Of a stretch of 64,000 bases of DNA, positions 1-10,176 are shown one piece after another. The position numbers and the translations under genes were made by a program. This stretch comes from Diphasiastrum complanatum (Eukaryota; Streptophyta; Lycopodiopsida; Lycopodiales; Lycopodiaceae): NCBI GenBank assembly GCA_029204225.1, contig CM055096.1, positions 44,933,967 through 44,997,966 on the forward strand. The letters run 5' to 3'. Below the pieces are notes generated by a model that ran no database searches, was not told the DNA's origin, and worked only from the letters and a program-made list of their open reading frames with translations. The number at the start of each line of letters is the position of its first letter. Within the stretch, counting starts at the first letter, position 1.

Positions 1-17
1 TTAGAAGTGAGGAGGAG
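1..17 (+). other. Polypurine tract at end of a family D element body
   Basis: This is a purine-rich run (GAGGAGGAG) directly before the TGTTGAA start of the LTR. In LTR retrotransposons such a tract primes plus-strand DNA synthesis, and its place here says the LTR to the right is a 3' LTR on the plus strand. The rest of that element lies left of the window. Confidence 0.55.
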
Positions 18-1535
18 TGTTGAAAATTGTCACTTCTCACTTGACATTGGTTCATGTAAATATTGATCAAACATTAGAATATGTTGATGATATGATTTCA
101 CACGTGTGGAGCATGTTCCCATGTGTGAAAGGATGTACTTTTCATGTTTGTATATATCCAAATTGATTTTGTATCATTCTAGTTAGTGTGAACATGAAAT
201 GACTAGTTTTTAGTCAAGTTGACTAGTCACCTACAAATTAGCTTTTCCTTGCATGTGCATGAGTAAATGCTCCCACATGGCAAGTGGATGTTCACATGTG
301 TGTATAGAGTACTAGAAGATAAGAGTTGACCATTTTCCTTAGATCCTATTTTGTAGGGAATATTCCTATATTCCAGGAGACTAGCTTTTTGGATTTTAGT
401 CATATTCTAGAAGGTCAACTATTGGATAAGGATCAAGGATGGATCAAATGGATAGATATGAGTGATGTGGCACTCTTCACACGTGTGAAGGCCTGCTGGA
501 CTGTACCAGACTCATGGATGTACTTGATCCATAAAAGGATCATCATTTTGCTAAGAAAATTGATGAGACTTTTGCACTCTACACTTTTGTGAGATTTCTA
601 GTCATTTGTCTTGTGATTTTTATGCATGATTGCTATCTAGTATCATTGTACTTGTTGTTTCAGGTGCAGGCCGTACAGTGGACAGTACTCCACACGTGTG
701 AAGCCGCTCTCACTAAAAAATGATGTGTTGATCCATTGCTCTTGCTTAAATCCAAGTGTAGTGAATCTAGATCAAGATCTAATGTGTAGAACTTGATAGA
801 TTCATTGATTAAGCAACCAATAACTCTCTATGATTGTAAAGTACAATCATTATTGTCCTAAAAACTGTAAAATTTATCAGGATGTTGATAGGGTCAAATT
901 TGGCATAGATGGCAAATTATCCATTTCCACTTGTAATGCCAATATTGAGCCAAAATAGAGCCAAACTTGTGCCAATTAGAGTGTAGACAAGTGTCATGCT
1001 TTTGTTTGATGAAGCTTAAGAGGTCCAATAGGATTTAGAGGTGGAACCTTGTGAGGTCCAATAGAAAATTGAGGTGTGCTTGAATATAGTCCAATAGAAT
1101 TTAGAGGTGCATGGATCAATGGTCCAATAGGATTAAGAGGTGGCAAAGTGTGATCCAATCATAGTTAAGCATAGTGGTAGCTCATGAATCTATTAGTATC
1201 ATTGTACTCCTCCTTTTGGATCTAATTGATTTTGAGATTGAGTGGATTTTGAGTGTCATTGAATTTCTAGCTTTCTCTCTCTACCCGAGAGCTCATGATG
1301 GTTTTTCTCTCTCTACCCGAGGAGAGCAGCTTGTTTTTACTTAGAATACTTTTGGAACACTTCCCACACGTGTGAGTGAGAGTTGGAAGTGATTGAATGC
1401 ATGTAGTAGTGTGTTTTTGCCATAGAATCAAAGATAGATCTTGAATCTCAATCTAGTCTTGATCTTGGTGCATCTACACACCTTAGGAGATCACAAGTAC
1501 ATGTAGTGGACAATCCACACGTGTGAAATTCAACA
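18..1535 (+). repeat. LTR of family D copia-type retrotransposon (3' LTR)
   Basis: The segment starts TGTTGAA and ends TTCAACA, perfect 7-bp terminal inverted repeats of the TG...CA type. A polypurine tract lies just before it. Its last ~700 bp recur inverted at 36822-37558. It contains five exact CACACGTGTG decamers (99-108, 478-487, 691-700, 1365-1374, 1516-1525) and a near copy at 293-302. It also has four GTCCAATAG boxes between 1023 and 1130, and two CTCTCTCTACCCGAG blocks near 1272 and 1305. At 1.5 kb it is long for a copia LTR. The other LTR and the left target duplication are outside the window, so a solo LTR preceded by a chance purine run cannot be fully excluded. Confidence 0.8.
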
Positions 1536-1764
1536 CATACCCAAACTATGGTGGCCAAGATTGGTCTCAAGAAAACACATAGCCTCACTTAGTGCATCTT
1601 GCATGTCTAGGATGTCAGCAAATACACGAAATTAAGGACTTCACCTTTTCTCAATTTCTTCTCTGAGAGTGTGATTGAGATCATGGTCACCATTAGTGTC
1701 TTCTCCAAATTTGAGTTATTCTTCACTATGGCTACGTAAGTTTTTATCTCTTACCTATCCATGG
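1536..1764. other. Intergenic, nothing recognised
   Basis: AT-rich DNA right of LTR D. If the LTR ends at 1535, its right-hand target duplication would be the next five bases, CATAC. The partner copy is off the window. No coding signal was seen. Confidence 0.4.
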
Positions 1765-2140
1765 CAAGTCTTGTCTCAAACTCGTGGATCTTTGTTGACG
1801 TGTCCGTGAATTTTGCCTAAGTTCCATGTTTCTTTTTTTAGCAAGGCTACTTCCCTTGTTGAAATCTTAGATCCCCTTCCTCATTATCTCTACTTGCACT
1901 TCTATGTCATTGGAGCTTTTTTCTTGTTCTAGTTTGGCAACCCTAAGAGCACTTCCATTCCTCTTGCTTTATCTCATTTGGTGGCCATTGCTATTGAACT
2001 CTTGTTCAAACCTCTCCATTTTGTCCAACATTGACCCATATTGACGCTGCATATTAGTACATTTTTGATCCCTCAACGTCTTGCTTCTTATTGAAGTTTC
2101 CATCTCTTTTGACTCGCCCTTTCTTTCACTTCTTGTAACC
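1765..2140 (-). pseudogene. Relic of a coiled-coil-coding sequence, unknown family
   Basis: One minus-strand frame stays nearly open for about 120 codons, with only two internal stops. It is rich in E, K, R, Q and M, with stretches such as QRQYGSMLDKMERFEQEF that look like coiled coil. Random AT-rich DNA of this base composition rarely gives so charged a frame. There is no start, splice pattern or known domain that I recognise. It could be a decayed host gene, a captured exon or part of a transposon gene. It lies just outside the LTR D insertion and is not part of that element as far as can be seen. Confidence 0.3.
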
Positions 2141-3130
2141 ATAAGCCCATATGAAAATAGTTTTGAGTGACTCCTTGAATGCTTTGTACCAGTGCTCCTA
2201 AAAAAGTTTCACTAACCTTATAAAAAACCCACAAAATTATTATGAAATCGATCAAAGGCTAAAATAAAACCTTAAAACGTAAGATTTATAACTAAAACCA
2301 GCTGATTTTGAGCCATATAAAATACCTATAAATCTAAAATGAAGCGATAATCAACAATTGGGCTGTTTGTATTTGTTAGTTTTTCATGAGCACTGCCTCG
2401 TACTCCAATGAGATGGTGTCAAGTCTTCAAGATGGTACTCCGAATCAGCGCAACAGCCTACACTAAAAAGTCAGCCTTCAATGACAGCAATTACTCCATA
2501 GTCACCAGCACTCAAGAAAAGGGGAGAATTATAGAATATGTCCTCCTTGCAGCGATGGTCAACATCAATCCCGCATTGGATTATAGATGGGTGCACCGTG
2601 CAGCTTGTTCCTCGGTGCAATCATCAATGACAGATGCTCTTGCCCAGTGCTGGCAATAGTTACTTCCAAGTGCAACTGCAGCTTGTACTTCTAGGTGCGA
2701 TCATCGATGGCAAGTCTGCGAGGTCCCTAAAGAGAGAGATATCTGATGTTCTATGTCAGGCCTATCGACATGAGGACTTCCTCTAGAGAGAATCCTAGCA
2801 GCAGCGATGGAGGAGAGATCTTCTCTACCCAGTAGTAAGCCAGCCACCCCTTCAACCCTTGCTTTGTGAAATCTGACCAGCTGCACGTTGTTCGAACTAC
2901 AATCGTTTGATCGTTTGAGGAAGATGAAGAGTAGTCTAGTAGACTCCTGGCAGCTAAGATCTTGTTTAGCAGAAAATGCAACTGACGTCCTGCCAACGTA
3001 GATTCTCTGCAGCCGAAATAGATGGAGCCTGTCTAGCGGAATTGCAGCCTCCAAATGCGATCCTCCTAGCACGGGACACCCAGCCCCTCAACCAGCGGAG
3101 CTCCCGCTATTGAATGACTCGTGTTATCTA
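2141..3130. other. Intergenic; GC-richer patch with a degenerate ~45-bp repeat
   Basis: From about 2390 the base composition becomes less AT-rich than its surroundings. Two related blocks, near 2598-2645 and 2688-2735, share a CAGCTTGT...GGTGC(A/G)ATCATC core. Open frames of 80-120 codons occur here on both strands (for example 2701-3072 minus), but they have no recognisable domain or splice context and are probably chance frames in GC-richer DNA. Confidence 0.3.
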
Positions 3131-3815
3131 TTGTTGGACCTACAAGTTTTGATGTGATTTACATCAACAAAAACCTTGCATCTACCGTGGCTCAAACCTC
3201 TTTCAAGTGCATATTGACATAAGATTTGATTTTTAGCTCACCTTCATGTGAGGAGTTTCAAGCTCTACCATATAACCATCAGGGATCCCATCTCCTCCAC
3301 ATCTACATCAAGTTGGTGTTAGATCACCATTGATCTTCCCTTATAGATCAAAATAAGAGAAACAAGATAGACGTTAGATCTACACTAGATCTTTTTATTC
3401 TCCGTCACCAAAAGGGTTGATTACTTTCCATGATCAGATCCAACACAAGTGATGAGTGACACGTTGCTTGGCAACACTCTTGATGATCTACTCACCTCAG
3501 TCTCCCTCTCTTAACTGGATCGTACCTTATCACCACAATGGATACCTACCTATGAGTGCGATCCCAAAGCTTTTTCTAGAATCGGCATTGTTGCTTTGAA
3601 AAGAACAATCTTCATTTGCATTTTCTTGTGACTCTATACCCTTTTGTTTCGAATTTTTGTGGTAAACTCTTTGTCATCTCTTGTATCAACTTCTGCTTTA
3701 AAAACAATTATCAATATGTTTCTTTTTAGCCATATCATCCTTGTTGGACCATTGTATACTGCTATGCAATGTTCACCAGTCAATATTTACATAATGGTTC
3801 GACCCATATATAGTT
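3131..3815. other. Intergenic, nothing recognised
   Basis: AT-rich sequence with no long open frame, LTR end or inverted repeat that I could recognise. TTGTTGGACC occurs near 3123 and 3740, too short to call a repeat. Confidence 0.3.
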
Positions 3816-4340
3816 AGATTTCCATCTTCCAGGATTTTAGATCAGTGAATTTTTTGAAAATCTTTCCAATAGATTGAGGGAAAAGTTGGTCAAAGTTTTA
3901 ATTGACTTATTATTCACATCATTTTGATGGTTTGCAAGTGGAGTAACTCCCTAACTATTGGTCAAAATTGTTCTCCACTTGGAAATTTGAAGCGCACACA
4001 TCAAGATCTATGAAACAGTCATTCAACATTAAAAGGTGATCAGCCATATCATAATCGTTTGCCATCTACACAATCAGTTTCTCCATCTTCTGAGGATTTT
4101 GGTTACATACCATTGATCAAAATTGCTTGAAATGGACAGAAAAGTTTGGTGAAACTTTCTAGTCGACTGATTGGTCCACCCAACTTCCATCATTTGCATT
4201 GTTCACTAAGTGAAACAGCTCTCTAGCTACGATTGGATTCTACATTTCTGAAGATTCCTATAATTTTTGTCCAAAATTTCAACAGATTGGAAAAAATGGT
4301 CAACCAAAGTTCCAATTTTTTACGCAAGCCAATCATTTGC
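3816..4340. repeat. Degenerate tandem repeat, unit about 160-260 bp, about 3 copies
   Basis: Three blocks begin near 3822, 4083 and 4242 with related starts (CCATCTTC..AGGATTTT, CCATCTTCTGAGGATTTT, ACATTTCTGAAGATTCCT). Each continues through related GGTCAA, TTGACT/TCGACTGATT and CATCATTTG segments; the first two end near a C(T/A)ACTATTGG/CTACGATTGG motif. Divergence is high and the spacing is uneven. No coding frame follows the repeats. It may be an old satellite-like array or a piece of an unknown repeat. Confidence 0.35.
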
Positions 4341-4756
4341 CCAGATTAATACCATACCAACTGTCAATTAGTATCTTCCCCTCATTCAGAGCTTTTCAAA
4401 TAAGCCACCAGGAGTACACACTCTTTCAAGCAAATTATATTCTATAGCGACAACAATTCCAAGCTTTACAACAAGGCACAATTCATGAAAGCAACACATG
4501 CTCAACATAATGCTTGTTCTACACCAATAGCTACATATGCACCAATGCTACACAATGAGGCTACTTCGACTGAAATTCAGAATTCAGGGCCCCCAAGAAA
4601 TACACAATTAGTCGAGTTCAATAAACTACAGGAAGAGGACCAATTTAGAGAATGTATGGCTAGTTCACAACGACAAATTGCCAGTTTGCAAAGTGATTCT
4701 ATAAGCTGCATAGAATCCCGATTCTCCTTATTATGAGTTAAAACGAAGTTTCGAAG

Positions 4757-4759
<3 letters not shown>
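4341..4759. other. Intergenic with an 83-codon open frame of unknown worth
   Basis: The plus frame 4485-4736 is open and rich in Q, S, T and N, but has no domain that I recognise and no visible promoter or splice signals. It ends just before a CT microsatellite. I would not call it a gene on this evidence. Confidence 0.25.

Positions 4760-4790
<31 letters not shown>
4760..4790. repeat. (CT)n microsatellite
   Basis: An uninterrupted CT dinucleotide run of about 15 units. The Arg/Glu repeat in the opposite-strand open frame is only a product of this run. Confidence 0.95.
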
Positions 4791-4794
<4 letters not shown>

Positions 4795-5039
4795 AGACTA
4801 GGCCTGTTCAGACCTAGGGAAATTGGGCCCTGAATTTGAGCGAGTCCAGTTCAGACTAAAACTCCAAGTCAAATCGAACCAAACCCGGTTTGATTGCAAA
4901 ACATAATTCAAGCCCATGCAGTAGCAGCAGTGGTTAATGGATTCGTATTCCCGGCAATGTTCCTCGTTCAGGCACACGTCATCCACGGTTTTGAGACTCT
5001 CCGGAACAATCCCTCCAAAAGCTTACAGAGACCATGTCA

Positions 5040-5245
5040 AATATAGTGTGGCTCAGACAGCGATTCTGGCTCGGATATAGATAACGTGGTTTTTAACAAA
5101 GCAATGGAGATTAAGGAACAGAATTAAGATATATAGCGTGGCTCAGACAGCGATTCTAGATTGGATGTAACGTGGCAGATAGCGATTCTAGGATTAACGT
5201 GAGCAGCAGTCAGAGAAGATAGCGATTCTAGGATCAACATGTTTG
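5040..5245. repeat. Short degenerate tandem repeat with AGCGATTCT core
   Basis: The core AGCGATTCT (AGCGATTCTGG, AGCGATTCTAG) occurs four times in about 180 bp, near 5059, 5141, 5177 and 5220. The first two lie in longer matching blocks that begin ATATAG(T/C)GTGGCTCAGACAG. AACGTG follows several units. No gene overlaps it. Confidence 0.5.
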
Positions 5246-5294
5246 TTAAAATCGATTTCTTTGTTAAATATTACACATCATCGATTTCAAAACA

Positions 5295-5709
5295 ATGATT
5301 TCAAATCGACTTCTGATCTGTAGTGTCCCTCAATATATTATCAAGAAGGAAGATCGCGAAGAAGGAAGATCACGACCAGCAGGTGGCACTTTGATATGCA
5401 TGTTAGTAAGCCGAAGCCTGGTGGCACCTGGTGATGCTGCACTTCCTATGGATGTTGATCTACTTCTCTTCATACTTCTTACTATATCACAAGTCGGACC
5501 GGATCAGCACAACAAACAGAGACATCAAATCCAGTATTTGGTCAAGTGGGATGGTGGACATCTCAATAAGGCTACCTGGAAGCCCATTGATGTCTTCTAT
5601 TATACAGCTTGGCTGCAGGACTAGGCTAGAGAACTTGCTGCCACATTTGATCAAGCTAGCCACAGTCTGTCTGCTCCACCATGCTCCTACACCAGATGCT
5701 CTGCCTTGA
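5295..5709 (+). pseudogene. Ty3/gypsy chromodomain remnant
   Basis: The plus frame contains IQYLVKWDGGHLNKATWKPID near 5527-5590. It matches the chromodomain pattern YLVKWkG...ATWEp found at the C-terminus of integrase in chromoviral Ty3/gypsy elements, a fold thought to guide insertion into chromatin. The first beta strand and the ATW.P core can be seen. A stop follows the WLQD segment and a second frame runs on past it. No reverse transcriptase or integrase core remains upstream, so this is the 3' tail of a decayed element. A host chromodomain gene is less likely, as there are no flanking exons. Confidence 0.55.
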
Positions 5710-5797
5710 TTCCCAATGTTACTTTTTGACGTACGAACATCAGCAAGTAGATTTCTTTTAGTTCATGGTTCTCTTTTTGTAGCCCACATTGGGTCAG

Positions 5798-6190
5798 TGT
5801 TATGGACAGACTTATAGCTTTTTATAGTACTTTTTTGGGCTTATTTGGCAGTGTTGGCCTGGACCCAAATATTTGATTCGTAGGAAAGAGATTATTCTTA
5901 TTCACAAGGTATGGGGCGTTTATTTGGAGGGGAGGAAAACTGCCTTATATAAAATTGGGAATTTACCCTAATTCAATAGAGCACATAGAAAGGAGATATT
6001 CATTCAATAGCTTTTGATTTTGACTGCTCTTTAGTTTTTTGTAGGAGACTCGTTACCCTTCCCATTTGGGGATCAGCTATTGACTACATTTTGTGTTACT
6101 TCAGTATTCTTAGTTGGAGAATGCTATTTGCTTCATCCTTTTATGATCTATTGTGCTTACTGCGATGCTAAATTTGGTTGGTTCATCACA
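5798..6190 (+). repeat. Possible LTR linked to the gypsy chromodomain remnant
   Basis: About 90 bp after the chromodomain frame, sequence beginning TGTTATGG runs to a CATCACA end. It has a promoter-like TATATAA near 5946-5952. Position right after a chromodomain is where a chromovirus 3' LTR would be expected. There is no second copy in the window and no visible target duplication, so the ends are guesses. Confidence 0.3.
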
Positions 6191-7804
6191 AACAGACCAC
6201 CATGTGCCAAATACTAAGACACATCCAACATGACTGAAGACTATGACTTAAATTGTGGCATGAAAATTAGCAGGACCTTCAGTTCATACGTGGAGAAAGA
6301 CGTGTTATGATTTCCATCAATACCGTTGATGACCTAATATAACAAGAGAGAGGCAAAAGCATTCAAGAGGTAAAAATGGCCAATAATGGGAAAGAGGATC
6401 CATTACTCTAGCAAGCCTCATAAAAGAGAGAACATTCGAAGAGGGACAGAAAAGTGTCACTCCAGCCCTTAAGGTTCAGCCATTACCAGTTTTTCTTGCA
6501 TGGAGATTTCAGCTGAGATTTCAATTAACACCAGTTCATGGAAAAGAAAAATCATACCAGCACGCATAATCCATCAGCCTAAGAGAGACAAAGATTTTAG
6601 CTGGAACGAAAGGATTTCTGATGAGACACCTGCATATCTAGAAGAGAGAGAAAGGAAGGACAGAAAGTTTAGTAATGCCTTGTAGTATTGAGAAGGTAAA
6701 CGTGAGTAAAACCACTGCTTATGTTTTGTTTTCTTCCGTGGGAGGCCAAGTGCATCTCTCCAATGAAGAATCAAAACTAAAAGTCAAAAATCCCCTTGAG
6801 GAGAAGAAAAAACTATTTTGTTAAGAAAATCAGCTTCAATCCTACCAGAGTGCATGGAGAGAAAGAGAGAGAAGGTGAGCCTGGCGTTGTACATGAGCTA
6901 CAAGAGAGAGGGTGATAGAGGAGAATACGAAAAAACGAAGAGGAATATGTGATTAGTTTCATCCCCGTTGTAACTGCCTTGGTACTATTCCCACAGATGA
7001 TTTTCTTTCATAATAGCTGAGAGATCAGATTTGGAAGAAATATTCTCTACTGTTGGTGGCTGACAGATTTGGGCTGGTTTTATGGGCCTTTTCTAGTGAA
7101 TAATCACAACCCATTGAGTGGTTGTTCATAACTTCTAGGAGGATTGATTTAGTAGCTACTTGAGGCATCCTGCTGGCTGGAAAATTCTGGAAGTGTATAT
7201 CAGATCTTAACAGTGACTTTCCATCAGCATAAGAATCTGAGAAAGGCAGTAGACAGTAAGGCATCTGATAGGAAAAGAATCATTTGGTACGACATAAAAT
7301 TGCTACATGCCTGTGTGCAATATAGCATGCATGTGATGGGAAATTGTTGTGTGTTAAGATTTTCACAATTGCTAGTCAATGTTATGACACTCGTCTGGTG
7401 CTTGTAATTAGTCTAATCAGTAGGACACTATCTTGTTCATGTCGTATCTAATCATCCTCGTGTAGTACAAGATTTTTCGCCTTTTATAAGATTAAATCAT
7501 CTTAGATTACGATCTCAGTCTAGGGTTTTATCTGAGTTTCATCACGTCTTAACCTAGGAAAATCAATGGTCTTATGAGAAAGTGCAATCTGTTTGAAAAT
7601 ACCAAGTAACAAAATTCTTAGCTAATAAACTTCAAAAAGTGCAATAGAGTAAAATCACTGATAAATTGTACTGGACATAAGTGGAACATCCAACATCTTT
7701 AGAAAAAATGAAATAACAGCCCTCATCACCCTTTTCTGGCACATGAATTGTCAGTTTTTTAAAAGAATATTCACACTCACATTAGACTAACATTGTTTGA
7801 AACT
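6191..7804. other. Intergenic and probable 3' UTR of the DUF1639 gene
   Basis: No recognised gene. The right end (roughly 7600-7804) should hold the 3' UTR of the minus-strand gene whose stop is at 7805-7807. Purine-rich GAGAGA runs occur near 6340-6450, 6640 and 6860. Open frames near 6500-6685 and 7025-7264 have no recognised domain. A short unrecognised exon or non-coding transcript cannot be excluded. Confidence 0.35.
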
Positions 7805-10176
7805 TCATTGTGGTTCAGTCAGGTAGCGGATTGTTGAAGGGCAGGTCAGTTTAGTACAAAGTCCAAATCCCTGTCAAATAATGTATACAGTAGTCAGAAG
7901 AATAGTAACATCAACGAAACAGGACAAATGCAATAGTTTTAGCTTTGAGGGTTTTACTCTATTTGCATATAATGCGTCACAACTTTCCTGGGTAAAATCC
8001 AACACACACGTCAAGAACTAGTTTTGAGACTTACTCGTTGAACTAGAGTTGACCTCTTTGGCTTCCCTATGTAGCTCTGTCCAGTTATTTTCAACCAATC
8101 TTCCTGGATTTCTTTTCTGGTAAGGACCAAATGAAGCTTGGGGAGCTTCAGAGGAAGCGGAGGTTCTTCATTGACCGATCTTTTTGCTCCACGCTTGGAC
8201 CTCTTACAAATTTTAGTTGAAGCCCGGGATAGAAAGCATGCTCTCCCTTTGCGAGCTCTGTGAAATTGTAGGCATTTTTTGTAAAGGAACTTGTCGTCTA
8301 CCTATGATCTAGGGCTGCATCGCACTTATGACATGCAGCTTCTACACAAAACTGAAGAGTAGCGATGAAAAAGCACTCTGAACTGAATAAACATGGATAA
8401 AGCAATATTAAGAGCAGAATAAATAGGAGAAAGTTATACCTTGTGTATACTTTCAGACTTTTGTCAGCATCTTTCAAAGACTCAAACTGCCTTGGTGGTC
8501 GTCTTTGAGTCCTACTAGCTGGCAACGTCTCTCTTGTAACATGGTTGTTTGTACTTTGAGACTTCGGAGGCGACATAAGAGGTTGCTCTTGTAGTGTCAA
8601 GGTTGTAATAAGTGAAGGCTGGCTCAGCTTCTTCTGGCACCTGCGGATCCTTCCCCCCGTCTTAGCTGGACATTCCAACCCCTTGCTTTGAATAAGCTCA
8701 AAATTCTTCTCTTCCAAACCATGAGTTCCGCAATGACTTTGGGCATTCAAGGTTTTCGGCAAAAGGTCCGGTTGTTTAGGATCCAAAGTCTGATACGCTT
8801 CAATCACCTGCTGCTTCAGTTCCTGGTCATGTCCACCTCGATCTGCCGCTTTGGACGCTTCTTGCCTTTCAGGCTTGTCACCCGTCTCCTCAATTGATGG
8901 CCTTCAAATATTTTGGTTCAGTAACCAAGTACTCAAGTCCAATTGAATGTATGCATTCCGAGATGAAAGCTTCTAGTACGTTTGATAATGAGCATCAAGG
9001 CTGGACAGCGTCTGAAACCAGCCTATGAACCAAAAAGTTACAGCATCCAACTATGGCACAATAAATTGCATACCTTTTATCATGCCACGTTTGGATAGAA
9101 TTTCCGTCAACTTTGTAAATATTCTCACGGCATCTGCGCGTCCCATAAGTAGCACGAGAGCTGGACGTAAAAAGGTACATCAGGAAGCCATGCTGCGGAT
9201 ACTCAATAAAACATCTAGACACAGAATCGAGTGCTTTCTAGAACAGGGCCAAAATTAAGCCCTCAATAAGGAACATATGAAGTAGGCAAACAAAAATCAT
9301 GAAAAGAAAGAAAAATGACCAATTTCAAACTAAGCTACCAAGTCTTTAAGTAAAAAAATAACAAATTAGGCAAAGCGTGGAGGCAAACCAGGTACAGTAG
9401 ATTTTCTTCTATGCAGCTCCAGCATTAAAATGATATGGCGCAAAACTTGTAACTAACTGCGTTAAACGTTCTTGGAAAGAAAGATAGCGAGCTACTAAGC
9501 GCAGCACCTAGATGCTAACAAAAATAATGGAAAATTTGAAAGCATAGCAAGTCCGTAAATGGAAGAGTAAAACTGTCCTTGTCAACATTTTACAACATCG
9601 TGGAGTAGTGGATATGCAAGCATAAATCAAATGTAAGGCTTTTTTGTAAATTGTCAATAGAGCTTTGAATGGAAATTGAGAGACAAACGACAACGACTAT
9701 TTATCAGCACCTGAGGTCACGATGCCATTGCATAAACCTTTCGCTTCTTACTACAGCTCTCCGTTTTCCCGTTTGCTGCAAACCCAGACAAGCAAATGCT
9801 ATTTAATCTATTTTTACTTGAGTCTCGATTGACAATGTTCTAAGCATTTAGCCAAAAATGTTGTTGATGGGAGAGAGTGTTGTTTGCTGCATACCGGCCA
9901 AATAGGAATGAATGGAGCGATCAAATCAGTTTGAAAACTCGGCTGACGATTTGGTAAATACATGGCCAGTAGTGCTCTTTACGAGAGATCATGGGAGAGA
10001 ACTAATCATCTCTAAGCATACCAACGACATTGAAAATTGTAATTTTTATTCCACGAAAACTTGCAAATCTTGAAGAATCTACAGCACAGATCTTGGAATA
10101 CGTGATAACAAAACATAGAAATAGAAGTTGTTGCGTAAACTAAACATACCGTTTCCACCAATGTTTCCATGGCCAT
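7805..10176 (-). CDS. DUF1639 family protein, six coding exons
   Basis: This is the only convincing host gene. Exons inferred on the minus strand: 10176-10150, 9775-9711, 9160-9074, 8901-8440, 8257-8035 and 7870-7805, about 309 residues. All junctions are GT-AG and keep one open frame; most are strong, but the acceptor before 8901 (TTGAAG) is weak. The start codon has a good plant context (AACATGGCC). The C-terminal third carries the family mark: a basic stretch KRSKRGAKR (about residues 232-240), then LTRKEIQEDWLKITG (about 259-273) and KPKRSTLVQR, matching the (L)S(K)EEIEEDF..MTG..P.RRPKKR core of plant DUF1639 proteins. The last exon fits the family's short conserved tail. The middle (about residues 60-210) looks disordered and rich in Q, P, S and K. 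The basic stretches suggest a nuclear protein, but the family has no known biochemical function that I can state. The rest of the window is transposon-rich, yet this gene has no stops. Confidence 0.8.
9895..9963 (-). CDS. Alternative first coding exon of the DUF1639 gene
   Basis: This 23-codon frame begins with ATG (RC of 9961-9963) and ends at a canonical donor CCG|GTATGC. It is in phase 0, so it can join the 9775-9711 exon and keep the same frame. An in-frame stop lies about 9 bp upstream of its ATG. It cannot be placed in frame after the 10176-10150 exon. It is therefore either the true first exon (giving about 323 residues) or an alternative to the 9-codon exon at 10176-10150. The 10176 start has the better start context. 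Confidence 0.4.

Noticed and set aside
2408-2659. 83-codon open frame as a small gene
   Set aside because: No domain, no splice or promoter signals, and GC-richer DNA with overlapping frames on both strands.
2701-3072. 123-codon minus-strand open frame as a gene
   Set aside because: No recognisable domain; composition varies along it and a second minus frame of similar length overlaps.
4577-4795. Frame with RERERERE repeat as a protein
   Set aside because: It is the translation of the CT microsatellite.
8298-8439. Hydrophobic tail after the fourth exon of the DUF1639 gene as a membrane segment
   Set aside because: The stretch with LLFILLLILL lies after a good donor at 8440 and is intron; splicing to 8257 continues the conserved domain in phase.
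8995-9222. 75-codon minus frame as a stand-alone gene
   Set aside because: Its middle is exon 9160-9074 of the DUF1639 gene; the rest is intron.
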